A stretch of 32,873 nt of DNA from NCBI GenBank assembly GCA_015062005.1, contig SUVL01000025.1:1-32873 (forward strand), in the 5' to 3' direction. The position numbers and the translations under genes were made by a program. The notes beneath the pieces were generated by a model. That model had not been told where the DNA came from. It searched no databases and worked only from the letters and a program-made list of their open reading frames with translations. Shown here piece by piece: positions 14,869-22,204 of this stretch. The DNA comes from Akkermansiaceae bacterium. Lineage in GTDB: Bacteria > Verrucomicrobiota > Verrucomicrobiia > Verrucomicrobiales > Akkermansiaceae. Each line of letters opens with the position of its first letter. Within the stretch, counting starts at the first letter, position 1.

Positions 14869-16062
14869 TTAGACGGCAGCGAGGTACACAGCTGTTGCTT
14901 CCTCGGCGGTGAGGGGGTGAACGCCGGGCAGGGTGGGGATAGCGGCTCCACCCCCGTAGACCTTGCATGCTGCGCGGGCCATGGCGCCGAAGTCGGCATT
15001 GGCTGGAATACCCAGTTCCTGCATGTTCTGCGGCAGTCCGAGTTCCCGGTACCAGGCCTGAAGCCGCGCTATTCCTTCCAGAATGACGGCTTCGGTGTCG
15101 CGGTGCGGGGTGACTCCCATCACATTTGTTGCCCACTGGGCAAAGATGCCGGGGTTGTATGGCCACACTGCTTTCATGTAGGCCGGAACTACAACGGCAA
15201 GCCCGCCACCGTGCGGCACATCGTAGACGGCGCTCAGTTCGTGCTCCAGTGCGTGGCATGCCCAGCTCTGCTCGCGGCCCAGACCGAGCAGGTCATTGTG
15301 TGCCACTGTGCCGCAGAGAGCGAGCTGCCCCCAGGCGTTTACGTTCTGCAGATCAGCATTAAGGCGGCGGGATTCGAGCATAATGGTACGCATGGTCGCT
15401 TCCGCCAGGGCGTCGGTCAGGTCGGTTCCGGTGGTGTTGGTGAAGTAGCGTTCGAAGATGTGGCACATCATATCGCAGGCTCCGTAGGCCATCTGCTCAC
15501 GGGGGAGGGTGAGGAAAAGCGTGGGGTCTACCACGCTGAGCACAGGGCGCAGCCCCATGTGCTTGAAACCAAGCTTGCGCCCGGTGGCTTCATCGCTCAG
15601 CACGCTGTTCGGGCTGTTCTCGCTGCCGGCGGCAGGCAGGGTGAGCACGGTGGCTACGGGCAGGGGTGCATGCTCCGGCACGGAGCCCTTGTGTGAATAG
15701 AGCTCCCACACATCGCCGCTGTTCGGCACACCTACGGCGATTCCCTTTGCTGAATCAATCACGCTTCCTCCGCCCACGGCCAGCACCAGCTGCACATTTT
15801 CCTTCCGGCACAGTTCGATACCCGTGCGAACCAGGGATACACTGGGGTTAGGTTTCACTCCGCCGAGAGTTGCAAACTCAATGCCTGCTTCCTTCAATGA
15901 TTTTTGCACTGCGGCCAGCAATCCGCTGCGGACGCAGCTGCTGCCGCCATAGTGGAGCAGCACTTTTCCCCGCGTGTAGGGGCTGAGCAGACGCCCGGTA
16001 TTCTGGTGTTCCCCGGGGCCGTATACATACTGGGTGGCATTGCGATAATTGAAGTTCAGCAT
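14869..16062 (-). CDS. Iron-containing alcohol dehydrogenase (YqhD/BdhA-like)
   Basis: A 397-residue group III, iron-dependent alcohol dehydrogenase, oxidising alcohols or reducing aldehydes with NAD(P)H. The N-terminus (NATQYVYGPGEH) and the cofactor motif LAVGGGSVIDSAKGIA near residue 100 are characteristic. Metal-binding residues are visible in YGACDMMCHIFERYF (Asp and His) and in the C-terminal ACHALEHELSAVYDVPHGGGLAVV, where the conserved histidines lie. The overall pattern fits the YqhD/butanol dehydrogenase branch. The frame opens at a GTG at 16071, but that lies inside the -10 element; the ATG at 16062 is 7 nt past the -10 and is preferred. Confidence 0.93.
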   Translation of the reverse strand: MLNFNYRNATQYVYGPGEHQNTGRLLSPYTRGKVLLHYGGSSCVRSGLLAAVQKSLKEAGIEFATLGGVKPNPSVSLVRTGIELCRKENVQLVLAVGGGSVIDSAKGIAVGVPNSGDVWELYSHKGSVPEHAPLPVATVLTLPAAGSENSPNSVLSDEATGRKLGFKHMGLRPVLSVVDPTLFLTLPREQMAYGACDMMCHIFERYFTNTTGTDLTDALAEATMRTIMLESRRLNADLQNVNAWGQLALCGTVAHNDLLGLGREQSWACHALEHELSAVYDVPHGGGLAVVVPAYMKAVWPYNPGIFAQWATNVMGVTPHRDTEAVILEGIARLQAWYRELGLPQNMQELGIPANADFGAMARAACKVYGGGAAIPTLPGVHPLTAEEATAVYLAAV

Positions 16063-16069
16063 GCCGTTC

Positions 16070-16098
16070 ACTTTACCACGTTGGAACCGGTATGTCTA
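16070..16098 (-). promoter_or_regulatory. Promoter of the alcohol dehydrogenase gene
   Basis: Minus strand: -35 TAGACA at 16098-16093, 17-bp spacer, -10 TAAAGT at 16075-16070, then 7 nt to the ATG at 16062. It is arranged back to back with the promoter at 16121-16149, 22 bp between the two -35 elements. Confidence 0.65.
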
Positions 16099-16120
16099 TG
16101 TAAAATGACGCCAAAATGGA

Positions 16121-16149
16121 TTGCCAATAGTGCTCCCGGAAGGTAGAAT
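16121..16149 (+). promoter_or_regulatory. Promoter of the deacetylase-cobA/hemD-hemA operon
   Basis: -35 TTGCCA at 16121-16126, 17-bp spacer, -10 TAGAAT at 16144-16149. In-frame ATGs lie 13 nt (16163) and 19 nt (16169) past the -10, giving a leader of about 6-12 nt. Confidence 0.75.
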
Positions 16150-16162
16150 GCTGTGTCTTGTC

Positions 16163-17320
16163 ATGCGAATGAAGATTTTACATTACTTGGTATGCGGGCT
16201 TGTGATTGCTGGCATTTCGGCATGTAACCAGCAGAGCCAGAACAATGTTGCACCTGAGGTGACGCCTGAGGTGAAGCCGGTCCCCCCCGCGGCACCGGTG
16301 AAGCCGAAGAAGCCGGTTGAAAAGGTTAAACCCACCAGCCCGGCCAAACCTGAAAAAAAGGAGGCGCCTGCTCAACCGGTGACTCCTGAGCAGCCGGTCA
16401 CGCCTCCCGGACAGGCAGAAGTTACCGCGGCTCCGGGACTGCAGCAGTCGTCGAAACCGGTGCGTCTCAAGCCTCTGGGGAAGCGTGTTTCCCAGGTGCC
16501 GATGAAGGGAATGTACGTGGCCCTTACCTTCGATGACGGTCCGCACCCTTCCCTCACTGCCAAAGCTCTGGATATTTTGAAACGGCATGGCGCCAAGGGT
16601 ACCTTCTTCATACTGGGGCAGAATGCAGCCCGTTATAAGTCTGTTGTTGCCCGGGCTGCTGCTGAGGGCCACGAACTGGGGGTGCATACATGGTCGCACA
16701 TCAAGATGAACTCCAGCTCACGTGCTCGCGTGGATAGTGAAGTGAGTCGTACGCAGAACACCCTGGCTTCTATTTCCGGTACGGTTCCCCGCGTGATGCG
16801 CCCCCCCTACGGCGCTACCAACAAGACGCTGGTGAACCACATGTACAACCGCTACGGGATGGCTTCCATCCTCTGGGATGTCGACACCCTGGACTGGCGC
16901 AAACCTGGTGTGAGCAAGGTGATTAACACGGCCGTGAATAAGGCCCGGCCCGGGTCCATCATCCTGGTGCACGATATTCACGCGTCCACCATTGATGCCT
17001 TGGAGGGTATTGTGACTGGCCTTCAGGCTCGTGGGTTCAAACTGGTGACCGTTTCTGAACTCATGCGCCTTGGCAAACAGGAGGCTGAGGCCGCCGCCCA
17101 ACCAGTGACGCCGGAACCGGCTCCCGCTGTTGAGCCCGCTCCTGCGGAACAGCAGGTGCCTGCTTCCGCTGAGCCTGCGGGGGACCCAGTGCCCGTGCAG
17201 GACCCCGTGCAGCCTTCTGTTGACCCTGCGCCTGCGGTGGAGCCGCTGCCCGCGGTACCTGCTGCCGGTAACGCAGAAATGCCCCTGAATCTCGAATCTC
17301 TGGACCTGGGAACCTTATGA
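16163..17320 (+). CDS. Polysaccharide deacetylase (NodB domain) lipoprotein
   Basis: A 385-residue predicted lipoprotein: signal peptide ending in GISAC (Cys21). A proline-, lysine- and glutamate-rich linker of about 75 residues precedes a carbohydrate esterase family 4 domain (roughly residues 117-300). Metal and catalytic motifs are intact: TFDDGPHP (Asp124/Asp125), HTWSH (His175 and His179), RPPYG, and LVHDIH at the end of the fold. Such enzymes remove N-acetyl groups from peptidoglycan or other GlcNAc polymers. A second Pro/Ala/Glu-rich tail of about 80 residues follows the domain. Starts before 16163 overlap the promoter; 16169 is an alternative. The stop overlaps the ATG of cobA-hemD by four bases. 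Confidence 0.92.
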   Translation: MRMKILHYLVCGLVIAGISACNQQSQNNVAPEVTPEVKPVPPAAPVKPKKPVEKVKPTSPAKPEKKEAPAQPVTPEQPVTPPGQAEVTAAPGLQQSSKPVRLKPLGKRVSQVPMKGMYVALTFDDGPHPSLTAKALDILKRHGAKGTFFILGQNAARYKSVVARAAAEGHELGVHTWSHIKMNSSSRARVDSEVSRTQNTLASISGTVPRVMRPPYGATNKTLVNHMYNRYGMASILWDVDTLDWRKPGVSKVINTAVNKARPGSIILVHDIHASTIDALEGIVTGLQARGFKLVTVSELMRLGKQEAEAAAQPVTPEPAPAVEPAPAEQQVPASAEPAGDPVPVQDPVQPSVDPAPAVEPLPAVPAAGNAEMPLNLESLDLGTL

Positions 17321-18843
17321 GCAAACGTCCTTCCAAGGGGTGCGTGTACTTGATTGGCGCCGGCCCCGGTGACCCCGGGCTGATGACACTCAAGGGGAAA
17401 GACCTGATTTCCCGGGCGGATTGCCTGGTGTATGATGCACTGGCGGCGCCGGCCATGCTGGCCTGGACCAAACCCGACTGTGTGAAAATCTACGTGGGCA
17501 AGCGGGCTGGTAACCACGCGCTGCCCCAGACTGAAATCAATCAGCTTCTGGTGCGCTGCGCTGCAGAACATGAGACCACAGTGCGACTCAAAGGAGGCGA
17601 CCCCTACGTTTTCGGACGCGGCGGAGAGGAGGCTGTGGCGCTGCATGCGGCCGGGGTGCCGTTCGAAGTGGTGCCTGGTATCAGTTCAGCCATTGCCGGT
17701 CCTGCCTATGCTGGTATTCCCGTGACGCATCGCGAGTGCTGCACGCAGTTTACGGTGTTTACCGGGCATGAAGATGCCGGTAAGTCAGAATCAACTCTTG
17801 ATATTGCCGGCATTGCCGCAGCTCATGGAACCAAGGTGATGCTGATGGGGATGAGCCGGTTGCGCGAAACACTTTCGGCGCTTATGGCTGCCGGGCAAGG
17901 CGGCGGAGTGCCGGCCGCTGCTGTGCAATGGGCTGCTACCGGTCGCCAGAAATGCGTGACGGCCACAGTGGCAACCCTGGCTGATGCGGTGGAAAAAGAA
18001 GACATCTCTTCGCCAGCTGTTGTCATTATCGGCGAGGTGGTGGCCCTGGCTCCGCAGCTTGACTGGCGCAGCAAGCTCCCGCTTTGTGGTAAGCGCGTGG
18101 TGGTGACCCGCACCCGGGAGCAGGCCAGTGAGCTCAGCCAGCAGCTGACCCAGCTGGGGGCGGATGTTATTGAACTGCCTACCATCCGCATAGCAGACCC
18201 GACCGATAAACGCGATTTTGCTGAAGCCGTGGTGGATGCCCCGCATTATGACTGGCTGGTTTTCTCCAGCCCGAATGGGGTGCGCCGCTTCTTCCAGGCC
18301 TTCTTTGCCGTGTACGAAGATATCCGCGAAATCGGAGGTGCCCGCATTGCTGCTGTAGGCCCCGGCACTGCCGCAGAATTGAAGAAATTCGGGCTTATGG
18401 TGGATGTAATGCCCCGGAAGGCCGTGGCTGAGGAGCTGATTGCAGAGTTCGACCGCAAGGGCGATGAATTCGGCGGTGTGGCGAATGTGACGATGCTCTG
18501 GGTGCATGGTGAGCAGGCTCGCCGTGTGATTTATGATGAGCTCATGAAACGCCAGGCTATTGTAGATGAGTGCCTGGCATACAGTACTGTGGCCGAAACG
18601 GAAGACCCGTGCGGCGCGCAGGCGCGCCTTCGCGAGGAGGGCGCTGATATCATTACCTTCACCAGCAGTAGCACGGTGCGTCACTTTATGGCCCTGAATC
18701 TACCGCTTCCCCAGGGATGCCGCATCGCCAGTATCGGCCCGGTGACCACGGCAACACTGGCTGAGTTCGGGCTGACCCCGGATATTGAAGCCGCTGATCA
18801 TACCATACCCAGCCTGGTGGAGGCTGTGCAGAAATTGAAGTAA
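17317..18843 (+). CDS. cobA-hemD: Fused uroporphyrinogen-III C-methyltransferase / uroporphyrinogen-III synthase
   Basis: A 508-residue bifunctional enzyme. Residues 1-250 are a SAM-dependent uroporphyrinogen-III methyltransferase (siroheme/cobalamin branch), with VYLIGAGPGDPGLMTLKG at the N-terminus, RLKGGDPYVFGRGGEE near 93-108, VVPGISSAIAGPAYAGIPVTHR near 128-148 and the GEVVAL end of the fold. From about residue 262 (GKRVVVTRTREQASELS) to the end is a HemD domain, which cyclises hydroxymethylbilane to uroporphyrinogen III; FSSPNGVRRFF, AAVGPGTAAEL and ITFTSSSTVRHFM are typical. HemD on its own serves both heme and siroheme, and the fusion links it to the siroheme branch. The start overlaps the preceding stop (ATGA); hemA begins 6 bases after its stop. 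Confidence 0.95.
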   Translation: MSKRPSKGCVYLIGAGPGDPGLMTLKGKDLISRADCLVYDALAAPAMLAWTKPDCVKIYVGKRAGNHALPQTEINQLLVRCAAEHETTVRLKGGDPYVFGRGGEEAVALHAAGVPFEVVPGISSAIAGPAYAGIPVTHRECCTQFTVFTGHEDAGKSESTLDIAGIAAAHGTKVMLMGMSRLRETLSALMAAGQGGGVPAAAVQWAATGRQKCVTATVATLADAVEKEDISSPAVVIIGEVVALAPQLDWRSKLPLCGKRVVVTRTREQASELSQQLTQLGADVIELPTIRIADPTDKRDFAEAVVDAPHYDWLVFSSPNGVRRFFQAFFAVYEDIREIGGARIAAVGPGTAAELKKFGLMVDVMPRKAVAEELIAEFDRKGDEFGGVANVTMLWVHGEQARRVIYDELMKRQAIVDECLAYSTVAETEDPCGAQARLREEGADIITFTSSSTVRHFMALNLPLPQGCRIASIGPVTTATLAEFGLTPDIEAADHTIPSLVEAVQKLK

Positions 18844-18849
18844 GCAAGC

Positions 18850-19899
18850 ATGGCTCGCGAGTTGCAGATGTTTTGCCTGGGGGTGAATTACCGCAACTGT
18901 CCGGTGGCGGTGCGTGAGCAGTTCTCTGTGGGCAAATCCCGCCTGGCAGAGGTGAATGCCGCTCTGGCTGCCTTGCCCGGAGTGGAGGAGTGCGTGTTGC
19001 TCTCTACCTGTAACCGCACGGAGCTTTATTTCTGGTGCTCGGATGAAGCGGATGTCCTGCCGTCGATTATGCAGTATTTCCTGGGGGAAGCTCCGGATGC
19101 TGCCGCACTGCGCGCTTTCTTCTACCTCCATCACGGAACGGAGGCTCTCTTCCACCTGGCCGCAGTCGCTGCGGGCTTGGATTCTATGGTTGTGGGCGAA
19201 ACTGAGATTTTCGGCCAGTTGAAGGATGCTTACCGGGTTGCTTTGGAATGTGGTGTTACCGGGGGCTTTGCCAACCGCACCTTCCAGAGCGTGTTCACCA
19301 TAGGCAAGAAAGTACGCAGTTCGTCCAATATTACCAGCGGGCCTACTTCTGTCGGTGCTGCTGCGGTGCAGATGGCACAGGGAATCCTGGGTAACCTGGA
19401 GGGAACAAACGTGCTGGTGGTGGGGGCAGGGGAGGTCGCCCGCACTACTGCCCAGAGCCTGCGCTCTCGCGGTGCCGAAAGTATTTTTGTGGCTAACCGT
19501 TCCTATGACCGGGCTGTCGAGCTGGCCAATCAGGTGGGCGGCAGAGTCATCCGCTTTGCGGAGTGGGTTCCGTATCTGGAAAATATTGATATCGTCATTG
19601 TCTCTACTGCATCACCGGTGTATGTGGTGTCTCCGCCTGTGTTGGAGCAGGTGCAGAAAACAAGGGGCCGTTCCTTGTTCCTCATTGATTTGTCTGTCCC
19701 GCGCAATGTCGATCCCGCTTGTGGCCTCGTGGATGATGTCTACGTGTACGATATGGATGCCATGGAGAAGATGACTGAGGAGACGCGCCGTTTGCGTGCC
19801 GGTGAAATTGCAGCCTGTGAGCAGATGATTCGCGCCTGGGTGCAGGAAAATGCCGATTCTTTGTTGAAAAAACGTGTTTTTTGTGGTGCCTGCGTCTGA
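18850..19899 (+). CDS. hemA: Glutamyl-tRNA reductase
   Basis: A 349-residue enzyme that reduces glutamyl-tRNA to glutamate-1-semialdehyde with NADPH, the first step of C5-pathway tetrapyrrole synthesis. The catalytic Cys54 lies in the hallmark STCNRTE. The substrate-domain signature AAGLDSMVVGETEIFGQLKDAY is near residues 107-128. The NADPH-binding loop VLVVGAGEVARTTA starts near 189, and LIDLSVPRNVDP follows. Only the beginning of the C-terminal dimerisation helix region remains (RRLRAGEIAACEQMIRAW), so the protein is shorter than the common form of about 420 residues. The end is not obviously frameshifted. It is the last gene of the deacetylase-cobA/hemD-hemA operon. Confidence 0.95.
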   Translation: MARELQMFCLGVNYRNCPVAVREQFSVGKSRLAEVNAALAALPGVEECVLLSTCNRTELYFWCSDEADVLPSIMQYFLGEAPDAAALRAFFYLHHGTEALFHLAAVAAGLDSMVVGETEIFGQLKDAYRVALECGVTGGFANRTFQSVFTIGKKVRSSSNITSGPTSVGAAAVQMAQGILGNLEGTNVLVVGAGEVARTTAQSLRSRGAESIFVANRSYDRAVELANQVGGRVIRFAEWVPYLENIDIVIVSTASPVYVVSPPVLEQVQKTRGRSLFLIDLSVPRNVDPACGLVDDVYVYDMDAMEKMTEETRRLRAGEIAACEQMIRAWVQENADSLLKKRVFCGACV

Positions 19900-19935
19900 A
19901 TACGTAAAAAATGTTCGTTTTTTTTCAAGAATGTT

Positions 19936-19961
19936 GAACATCCAACAAAATATCGCGTCTA
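19936..19961 (+). promoter_or_regulatory. Possible ECF-sigma-type promoter for the 19995 gene
   Basis: GAAC at 19936-19939, 16 bases, then CGTCTA at 19956-19961, which is similar to the general ECF layout of a GAAC-type -35 and a CGTC-type -10. No sigma70-type pair at suitable spacing is seen upstream of 19995. Tentative. Confidence 0.3.
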
Positions 19962-19994
19962 CACAGTAACACCGCGAACCGTTATTCAGCGATT

Positions 19995-20549
19995 ATGACC
20001 AAGCCGTCTCATTCTATTGATTCTTTTTCGGAGGAAAAACTGGTAGCTCTCCTTTCGACTCTCAAAGTGGAGCCTGCCGGGGAGTCGGATTTTGAAGGTC
20101 GCTTCCTGTATGAGTTTCACGAGAGGGTGGCGCGTGAGGCTGTGTGTTGTCCTGCCCGGCGGCATCTCTTTGCCCACATCATGCAGCAAATTCATAATTT
20201 TGGCCGTGGGAGGCTGGCGTTTGGTGCTTCTACGCTGGGGCTGGGTGTGCTGACCATCTGCTATGCTGCGTATCCCACTGGTAAAGCGGGCGCTGAGACG
20301 GCTGCAACAGTGGCGATGGAGCGCCAGTCTTCGCCGCTCCTTATCCCCGCATTATCGAATGACCTTGCAGATTGTACCTCTATCCGTGTAGAACCTGCAC
20401 ATTCTGCCTTTGAGGTGGGGGGAATCATGGTTACCCGTGGTCAGCATACAACTGTTATCGAGGTGCCGCACGTGGTGCAGCCTGCCTCTTACCAGCGCCA
20501 GGGCGGGTATGTTCCTCTGCCTGCCAGCTCCGTGCGTTACTCTTTCTGA
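19995..20549 (+). CDS. Single-pass membrane protein, anti-sigma-like topology, unknown function
   Basis: A 184-residue protein with no named family. The N-terminal 75 residues are cytosolic-looking and helical (SFSEEKLVALLSTLKVEPAGESDFEGRFLYEFHERVAREAV), a single hydrophobic helix follows (LAFGASTLGLGVLTICYAAY, about 75-94), and the C-terminal 90 residues would be periplasmic and rich in beta-prone residues (ILS-type strands ending VPLPASSVRYSF). This N-in, one-helix layout is that of many anti-sigma factors, and an ECF-like promoter lies upstream, but no sigma factor gene is adjacent and the zinc anti-sigma motif HxxxCxxC is absent. Treat any regulatory role as speculation. Confidence 0.65.
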   Translation: MTKPSHSIDSFSEEKLVALLSTLKVEPAGESDFEGRFLYEFHERVAREAVCCPARRHLFAHIMQQIHNFGRGRLAFGASTLGLGVLTICYAAYPTGKAGAETAATVAMERQSSPLLIPALSNDLADCTSIRVEPAHSAFEVGGIMVTRGQHTTVIEVPHVVQPASYQRQGGYVPLPASSVRYSF

Positions 20550-20558
20550 TTCCTTCTC

Positions 20559-20577
20559 CATTCACTTTTTGTGAATG
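20559..20577. repeat. Small hairpin after the 19995 gene
   Basis: CATTCAC at 20559-20565 and GTGAATG at 20571-20577 form a 7-bp stem with a T5 loop, 10 nt past the stop. No T-run follows, so termination here would be weak at best. Confidence 0.35.
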
Positions 20578-20603
20578 CTGCCACGCTGGATGTTTATTCT
20601 GGC

Positions 20604-20632
20604 TTGCATTGGCTGTGTTGCTTTGGTAGAAT
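20604..20632 (+). promoter_or_regulatory. Promoter of the 20643-25841 envelope operon
   Basis: -35 TTGCAT at 20604-20609, 17-bp spacer, -10 TAGAAT at 20627-20632, then 10 nt to the ATG at 20643. The 15-mer CTTTGGTAGAATAAC covering the -10 (20621-20635) recurs exactly at 32720-32734. Confidence 0.75.
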
Positions 20633-20642
20633 AACCGTGCAT

Positions 20643-22181
20643 ATGGAGATAGAGTGCAGCAAGTGTCATTGTAAGTTTGAATCTTCCAAGGAGGATGTAG
20701 ATCTCTGCCCTGATTGCCTGAGAACCGAATTTTCTGTTCAGGCTCGTGAACTGGATGCGACGGAAAGAGAAGAGCTCATGGCCGAATATAAGGCTTCCTT
20801 GAAGCGCCAGTCTGCAAGAGCTGAGATGATGGGCTCTATGTACGCCTCTGGTCAGGCTTTCAGTGTGGCTGGCAAATTGCGTTTTGCTCTGGGCTTTGTT
20901 ATTTTTATCATATGTGGCTTCTTGTTTTTGATAAGTGACAAGAATTCCGGGGTTACCTTCCTGGCTGAGCTGGATATTGAGTCCCAGCGCATGTTCTCCA
21001 TGATTCTTTGCGTGGTGTCTGCCGTGTTGGTGGCTTTTTCGTCTGTCCGGTTCCGGGGTGTTGTGATGGCGGTAGCGCTAGTCATTCTCGGGATGGGGTG
21101 GTTCCTGCCCAATATGTTGCAGGCTGCGATAAAGGAAAAGGAAAGACTTGAGGCTGAAGCGGCTGCGAAAGCTCAGATGGAGGCGCCGGTGGAGGACCGC
21201 AAGGAAAGCACGGATAGAAATGGCCCGATTTTGACGGAGGAGGATTTACAGGTGTTTTACACGCTGCGGACGCCTTCGCACCGCATCTCACACTACGCCG
21301 TCTTTATCGATAATCAGGACAGCAGAGCGCGCTCTCTGGTGCGTGAGGCTCTCAACCGCTTGCTGGAAGCCGAGTACACGCGAGCCTACACGCGCGCCAA
21401 CGGTGCATTGTATGTGGCGACCAATGTGCCCAAGGTTCGCCGGAATATATCCAACCTGCTGACTCGTTTTGGAACCGTTACTTATGCTGAGCCCGAAAAA
21501 GGCGTTTACGAGGTAAGATTTGATGCAGACCGGGCTAATCTGGTCAGCCAGTATTCATCGGAAGTGCTCACTTCCCCTATGAACAATTCGTACGTGACGG
21601 CGAATCTGAGTGAGCTTCGCTGTCTGGATTCGATGCGAGTCCGCATGTCTGCCCGTTCTCTGGCGGCTTCAAATGTGAATGTGCTTCGAGGCGAAATCCG
21701 AGACACCCTGGTTGACGTGTTGCAGGAACCGTGGGCGACGGATCCGGATACATACGCCGCTCTGATTGATGCTTTGGTGACATATTCCAAGCCTAAGGAC
21801 GCGCAGACAATCAAGTTGTGTTATGATTATTTCGAGGCACGCCGCGTGTTGAAGCGCGATGTTTCACCGGATGTGACGCATTACCTCATCCGCGAGATTC
21901 CTGATGCCATGGTGAATCCCATCATTGATTTCTGGTGTGAGAATCCTATAACGTGGGGAGAGATGCTCAACCAGCTGGGATACCGCGTTCAGGCCCCCTT
22001 GTTGGAGCGACTTTCCAGCACGAAGAATATAAGACTCATTACTGCAATACTCAAGTACCTCCAGGATCGGGGGACGAGCGAGGCTCTCCCCGCAGTGGAA
22101 CCTTTCCTTGAGTATCCGGATTCCATTATCCGCCACTCTGCTCGTGCCACCATTTCAGATATCAAATCCCGCTCTCATTAA
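20643..22181 (+). CDS. Zinc-ribbon, multi-helix membrane protein of unknown function
   Basis: A 512-residue protein without a named family. The N-terminus is a zinc ribbon: CSKC at residues 5-8 and CPDC at 22-25. A charged helix leads to three membrane segments (about 79-97, 116-134 and 138-158). A lysine/glutamate/alanine-rich coiled segment follows, then a soluble region of about 320 residues. That region contains a possible small alpha/beta domain (FYTLRTPSHRISHYAVFIDN and TRANGALYVATNVPKVRRNISNLL) and ends in helical repeats reminiscent of HEAT repeats (DRGTSEALPAVEPFLEYPDSIIRHSARATI). The frame opens earlier, but the promoter ends 10 nt before the ATG at 20643, which fixes the start. It is the first gene of a three-gene unit. 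Confidence 0.75.
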   Translation: MEIECSKCHCKFESSKEDVDLCPDCLRTEFSVQARELDATEREELMAEYKASLKRQSARAEMMGSMYASGQAFSVAGKLRFALGFVIFIICGFLFLISDKNSGVTFLAELDIESQRMFSMILCVVSAVLVAFSSVRFRGVVMAVALVILGMGWFLPNMLQAAIKEKERLEAEAAAKAQMEAPVEDRKESTDRNGPILTEEDLQVFYTLRTPSHRISHYAVFIDNQDSRARSLVREALNRLLEAEYTRAYTRANGALYVATNVPKVRRNISNLLTRFGTVTYAEPEKGVYEVRFDADRANLVSQYSSEVLTSPMNNSYVTANLSELRCLDSMRVRMSARSLAASNVNVLRGEIRDTLVDVLQEPWATDPDTYAALIDALVTYSKPKDAQTIKLCYDYFEARRVLKRDVSPDVTHYLIREIPDAMVNPIIDFWCENPITWGEMLNQLGYRVQAPLLERLSSTKNIRLITAILKYLQDRGTSEALPAVEPFLEYPDSIIRHSARATISDIKSRSH

Positions 22182-22204
22182 ATAAATTCTTATCTTCTAC
22201 TACA

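Noticed and set aside
19866..19925. A-run/T-run hairpins at the end of hemA as a terminator
   Set aside because: The possible stems are A6/T6 only, without GC pairs, and one lies inside the coding sequence; too weak to call.
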